Shown here piece after piece: positions 15,555 to 18,163 of a DNA stretch of 18,163 nt. The notes under the pieces were generated by a model that searched no databases, was not told where the DNA came from, and worked only from the letters and a program-made list of their open reading frames with translations. Position numbers and translations under genes: made by a program. Each line of letters begins with the position of its first letter. The stretch's first letter is position 1. The DNA comes from Porphyromonadaceae bacterium (GTDB lineage: Bacteria > Bacteroidota > Bacteroidia > Bacteroidales > Paludibacteraceae), in NCBI GenBank assembly GCA_905372605.1, contig CAJPPQ010000009.1:1-18163 (forward strand), read 5' to 3'.

Positions 15555-15611
15555 AAGCCCAAAGCCTTTTTCGCCTAAATCAGTGATTCGAAGTTAGGCG
15601 GGTTTGTGCTT
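15555..15611 (-). repeat. 57-bp imperfect inverted repeat in the aguB leader
   Basis: Two nested arms: AAGCCCAAA (15555-15563) against TTTGTGCTT (15603-15611), 8 of 9 paired, and CGCCTAA (15572-15578) against TTAGGCG (15594-15600), perfect, with a 15-nt loop and an asymmetric internal loop of 8 and 2 nt. On the minus strand this would form at the very 5' end of the aguB transcript, just after the TAATTTTG element. It could be a leader structure, an mRNA-stabilising hairpin or a protein site shared with the divergent recQ. I do not recognise it as a named riboswitch. Confidence 0.45.
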
Positions 15612-15626
15612 AATCAAATTTTTGAG

Positions 15627-15634
15627 CAAAATTA
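15627..15634 (-). promoter_or_regulatory. Possible -7 element for the aguB-dut-comF operon
   Basis: On the minus strand the sequence is TAATTTTG, matching TAnnTTTG. It would start transcripts near 15620 and give an aguB leader of about 97 nt that contains the inverted repeat at 15555-15611. No -33 TTG is visible, so this is a weak call. Confidence 0.35.
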
Positions 15635-15750
15635 GGTATAAATTCTGACTTTTGCACTATAAATACTTTGCATAACCATTCGTTATTTTTCTCACAATTG
15701 AGGCAAATACGAAATGCTTTTTTATATGCAGAAAAAAATTTATTCATAAC

Positions 15751-15784
15751 TTTGCCATCAGGAAACAAATAAATAGTACATTTG
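15751..15784 (+). promoter_or_regulatory. Predicted promoter of recQ
   Basis: TTTG at 15751-15754 and TACATTTG at 15777-15784 are 22 bp apart, a good match to the Bacteroidota TTTG/TAnnTTTG arrangement. Transcription would start near 15791. A second -7-like box, TAACTTTG (15747-15754), overlaps the -33 box and could drive transcription from about 15761. Elsewhere the aguB/recQ spacer is AT-rich, with the aguB leader repeat as its only other notable element. Confidence 0.5.
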
Positions 15785-15841
15785 TATAAAATTTCATACC
15801 CTTACAATCCATCGGCACTAACAAAAAAATTAATACTAAAA

Positions 15842-17942
15842 TTGATTTTATCTGAGGAGTTAAAAAAGAAGTTTGGTTTCGATACCTTCAAAGGCAATCA
15901 GGAAGCCATTATAAACAACGTGCTTGCAGGCAAAGACACTTTCGTCCTTATGCCTACTGGTGGTGGCAAGTCGCTTTGCTATCAGTTGCCGGCACAGTTG
16001 CTCGACGGTTTGGCTATTGTCGTATCGCCTCTTATAGCTCTAATGAAAAATAGAAGAAGTAAAGGCAGATGTACTCTCGGGTAAGACAAAACTGCTATAT
16101 GTTGCTCCCGAATCACTTGCAAAAGAGGAAAATGTAGAGTTTCTACGTAATATAAAAATATCTCTATATGCTATAGACGAGGCACATTGTATATCGGAAT
16201 GGGGTCACGACTTCCGACCCGAATACAGACGTATACGAGATATAATCAATCGTATAGGCGAAGCTCCTATAATAGCTCTCACTGCGACGGCTACTCCAAA
16301 AGTACAACAAGACATACAGAAAACTCTTGGTTTAAAGGATGCTACGGTATTTAAGTCTTCCTTCAATCGTGAGAACTTGTATTATGAGGTTCGCCCGAAG
16401 ACACAAAATGTTGAAAAAGACATCATAAAATATATCAAAAGTCAGGGCAACAAGTCGGGTATTGTATATTGTCTGAGTCGTAAACGGGTAGAAGAGCTTG
16501 CCGAATCGTTATGTATCAATGGTATATCGGCACTACCCTATCACGCAGGCTTAGACCCTACCGTCAGGAGTCAAAATCAAGACTTTTTCCTTATGGAAAA
16601 GTGCGACGTGATAGTAGCTACTATCGCATTCGGTATGGGTATCGATAAGCCCGACGTTCGCTATGTGATACACAACGATATACCCAAAAGCCTCGAAGGT
16701 TACTATCAAGAGACAGGGAGAGCAGGTAGAGATGGAGGCGAAGGTAATTGTATCTTGTTTTACAATAGGAAAGACCTCCAAAAACTGGAGAAATTCATGC
16801 AAGGCAAGCCGATAGCCGAGCAAGAGACAGGTAAACAACTCCTACTGGAAGCCGCCTCGTATGCCGAAGGGTCGATTTGTAGACGTAAAATGCTACTTCA
16901 CTACTTTGGTGAGGAATATAATGTTGATAATTGTTGTAATTGTGATAACTGTTTACATCCAAAAAATATGATAGACGTAAAAGATTTATTATGTGCAGTA
17001 TTGGAATTGGTATCTACTCTGGGTGGAAAGTTCAAAGCCGAAGTAATTACCGATATACTTATGGGAAAAGATAATATAGAGACAGATGCCTACCGATTCG
17101 AAGATCTTGAGCTATTTGGTTCGGTAACCGACGAAAAAGAGATAAAACTCTTACCTGCGGTTATCAGACAGGCAATTGTAGATGGATATCTTACGAAGAA
17201 AATAGAAAACTATGGCATACTTAAAATAAGTAAGTTAGGAAAAGATTTTTTAGCTAAGCCACACAAACTTATGATAGCCGAAGGAGAAGACTTCAGCGAT
17301 AGCGACGACAGCGACGCTGTGGCAAAAGGTGGCGGCTCGTCGGCATTAGATGCCGAACTATTCTCGATATTGAAAGATTTGAGAAAAAAGTATTCAAAAA
17401 AACTTAATTTACCTCCATTTGCCATCTTCCAAGATCCATCGCTGGAGGCTATGTGTACCACGTATCCTATTACGCTCGACGAACTGCAAAACGTACCTGG
17501 TGTAGGTGCAGGTAAGGCAAAAAATTTTGGACAAGAATTTATCGATGTTATTGCAAAATATGTAAAAGAAAACGATATTATTCGTCCAGAGGACCTAAGA
17601 ATCAAAACCATAGCCAATAAGTCGAAGCTAAAATTAGAAATCATTCAGGCTATAGACCGAAAAGTCGACCTCGACGACTTAGCCATATCGAAAGGGATAG
17701 AATTTTCGGAATTGCTCGATGAAATAGATGCAATCGTATTTTCGGGAACAAAAATAAATATAGACTATTTTGTTAACGAAGTGATGGACAAAGAGATGAT
17801 AGACGAAGCTTTCGACTACTTTAAAAATCATGCCGAAACAGACGATATTGATGCTGCCCTCAATCACCTCGGAGAGAACGAATACACTCGAGAAGAAGTG
17901 CGACTACTCCGAATAAAATTCTTATCTGAAGTGGGTAACTAA
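15842..17942 (+). pseudogene. recQ: ATP-dependent DNA helicase RecQ, broken by an internal deletion and frameshift
   Basis: RecQ unwinds DNA 3'-5' in recombination and fork repair. The N-terminal part runs in one frame through [13 protein letters not shown], Walker A MPTGGGKS (15950-15973) and motif Ia SPLIALMKN, ending at 16051; that frame then gives nine unrelated residues and a stop. From 16053 a second frame resumes with [22 protein letters not shown] and stays open to TAA at 17942. It carries DEAH (16176-16187), LTATATP, AFGMGIDKPDVR, YYQETGRAGRDGG, a zinc-binding C...CxxCxxC set, and an HRDC domain (about 17345-17570) with a long C-terminal extension. About 25-30 residues between motifs Ia and II that I recall from Bacteroidales RecQ (containing an INSS/LNS motif) are missing, and the lost length is not a multiple of three. 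The start is uncertain: TTG 15842 best fits homologs and the promoter, TTG 15782 is also open. A sequencing or assembly error would look the same. Confidence 0.85.
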
Positions 17943-17964
17943 TAAACTAAAAGCTACTAATATC

Positions 17965-17990
17965 AAAAAAACACAGACTATCGTTTTTTT
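17965..17990 (+). terminator. A-tract/T-tract inverted repeat after recQ
   Basis: AAAAAAAC (17965-17972) and GTTTTTTT (17983-17990) form a perfect 8-bp inverted repeat with a 10-nt loop. It begins 22 bp after the recQ stop and ends 2 bp before the next ATG. The T tract suits termination, but the nearly GC-free stem is weak and lies directly in the leader of the following gene, so chance is possible. Confidence 0.3.
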
Positions 17991-17992
17991 AG

Positions 17993-18163
17993 ATGAAAAA
18001 TTTATTTGTACTTCTCAAACGTTTCATTCCATCATATAAACGGTATGTAGTGCTTACGTTTATTTTTAACTTCCTAAGTACCATATTCAATCTCTTCTCT
18101 TTTGCTGCCATTATACCTATCTTACAGATAATATTCAAAGTAAATGTAGAGAGTCACTCTTTT
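17993..18163 (+). CDS. ABC transporter, N-terminal membrane part (partial, runs off the window)
   Basis: An ATG at 17993 opens a frame that reaches the end of the window without a stop (57 residues). It begins MKNLFVLLKRFIPSYKRYVV and continues into a hydrophobic helix (about 17-44) with FNFLSTIFNLFSFAAIIPIL and QIIF. This is the typical opening of Bacteroidota MsbA-like ABC exporters: a short basic N-terminus, then a first transmembrane helix with a Ser/Phe-rich centre. The ATPase domain, which would prove the call, lies outside the window. It starts 50 bp after recQ on the same strand with no TAnnTTTG element between, so it may be co-transcribed with recQ. Confidence 0.65.
   Translation, partial: MKNLFVLLKRFIPSYKRYVVLTFIFNFLSTIFNLFSFAAIIPILQIIFKVNVESHSF

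Noticed and set aside
15614..15710. TCAAA/TTTGA mini-palindrome and two TTGAG(G)CAAA-like copies in the aguB/recQ spacer
   Set aside because: Too short and imperfect in an AT-rich region to claim as a binding site or repeat family.
16377..17942. A separate 521-residue RecQ-like gene starting at TTG 16377
   Set aside because: The same frame is open back to 16053 and encodes RecQ motifs II and III there, so this is the 3' part of one broken recQ and not an independent gene.

Overview
The window reads as a chromosomal stretch from a member of the Bacteroidota, most likely the order Bacteroidales. Three things point there: a full-length SprA/Sov-type translocon (the outer-membrane pore of the type IX secretion system, T9SS, which is confined to this phylum); several Bacteroidota-type promoter elements (TAnnTTTG) in front of genes, with no Shine-Dalgarno sequences; and RecQ, RNase R, dUTPase and N-carbamoylputrescine amidase sequences that resemble Bacteroidales versions. 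Base composition looks even and moderately AT-rich. I see no tRNA, rRNA, CRISPR array, insertion sequence, integrase or phage gene. This is a core-genome neighbourhood rather than an island.

Layout, left to right. (1) Positions 1-73 are the last codons of an upstream gene, probably of the TIGR02757/DUF2400 family, followed by a hairpin that looks like its terminator. (2) A plus-strand block carries a Wzi-like outer-membrane beta-barrel protein (238-2034), ruvA (2154-2735) and the giant sprA/sov gene (2780-10243, TTG start). (3) rnr (RNase R) lies on the minus strand (12433-10298), convergent with sprA. (4) mlaE (12723-13469, plus) is divergent from rnr and has no mlaF or mlaD beside it. (5) A minus-strand run of aguB, dut and comF (15523 down to 13473) has gaps of 26 and 15 bp, so it is probably one operon; comF ends 3 bp from the end of mlaE. 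(6) Divergent from aguB is a broken recQ (about 15842-17942). (7) The window ends inside the N-terminal membrane region of an ABC-transporter-like protein (17993 onward).

The genes fall into cell-envelope functions (Wzi-like barrel, SprA, MlaE, partial ABC protein), DNA repair and nucleotide hygiene (RuvA, RecQ, dUTPase), RNA decay (RNase R) and polyamine synthesis (AguB). The envelope genes may be linked: in T9SS organisms, cargo is exported through SprA and often fixed to surface polysaccharide or LPS, which a Wzi-like barrel could help display. That link is inference.

The clearest anomaly is recQ. Its reading frame breaks near 16052, where about 25-30 conserved residues between helicase motifs Ia and II are missing and the phase changes. 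All later motifs are intact in the second frame. This is either a recent inactivating deletion or a sequencing or assembly error. Other points of interest are a 57-bp imperfect inverted repeat at the expected 5' end of the aguB transcript, the orphan mlaE, and matching TACTTTTG promoter elements on both sides of the rnr/mlaE divergent spacer. I did not find convincing evidence of a wholly new biological system.
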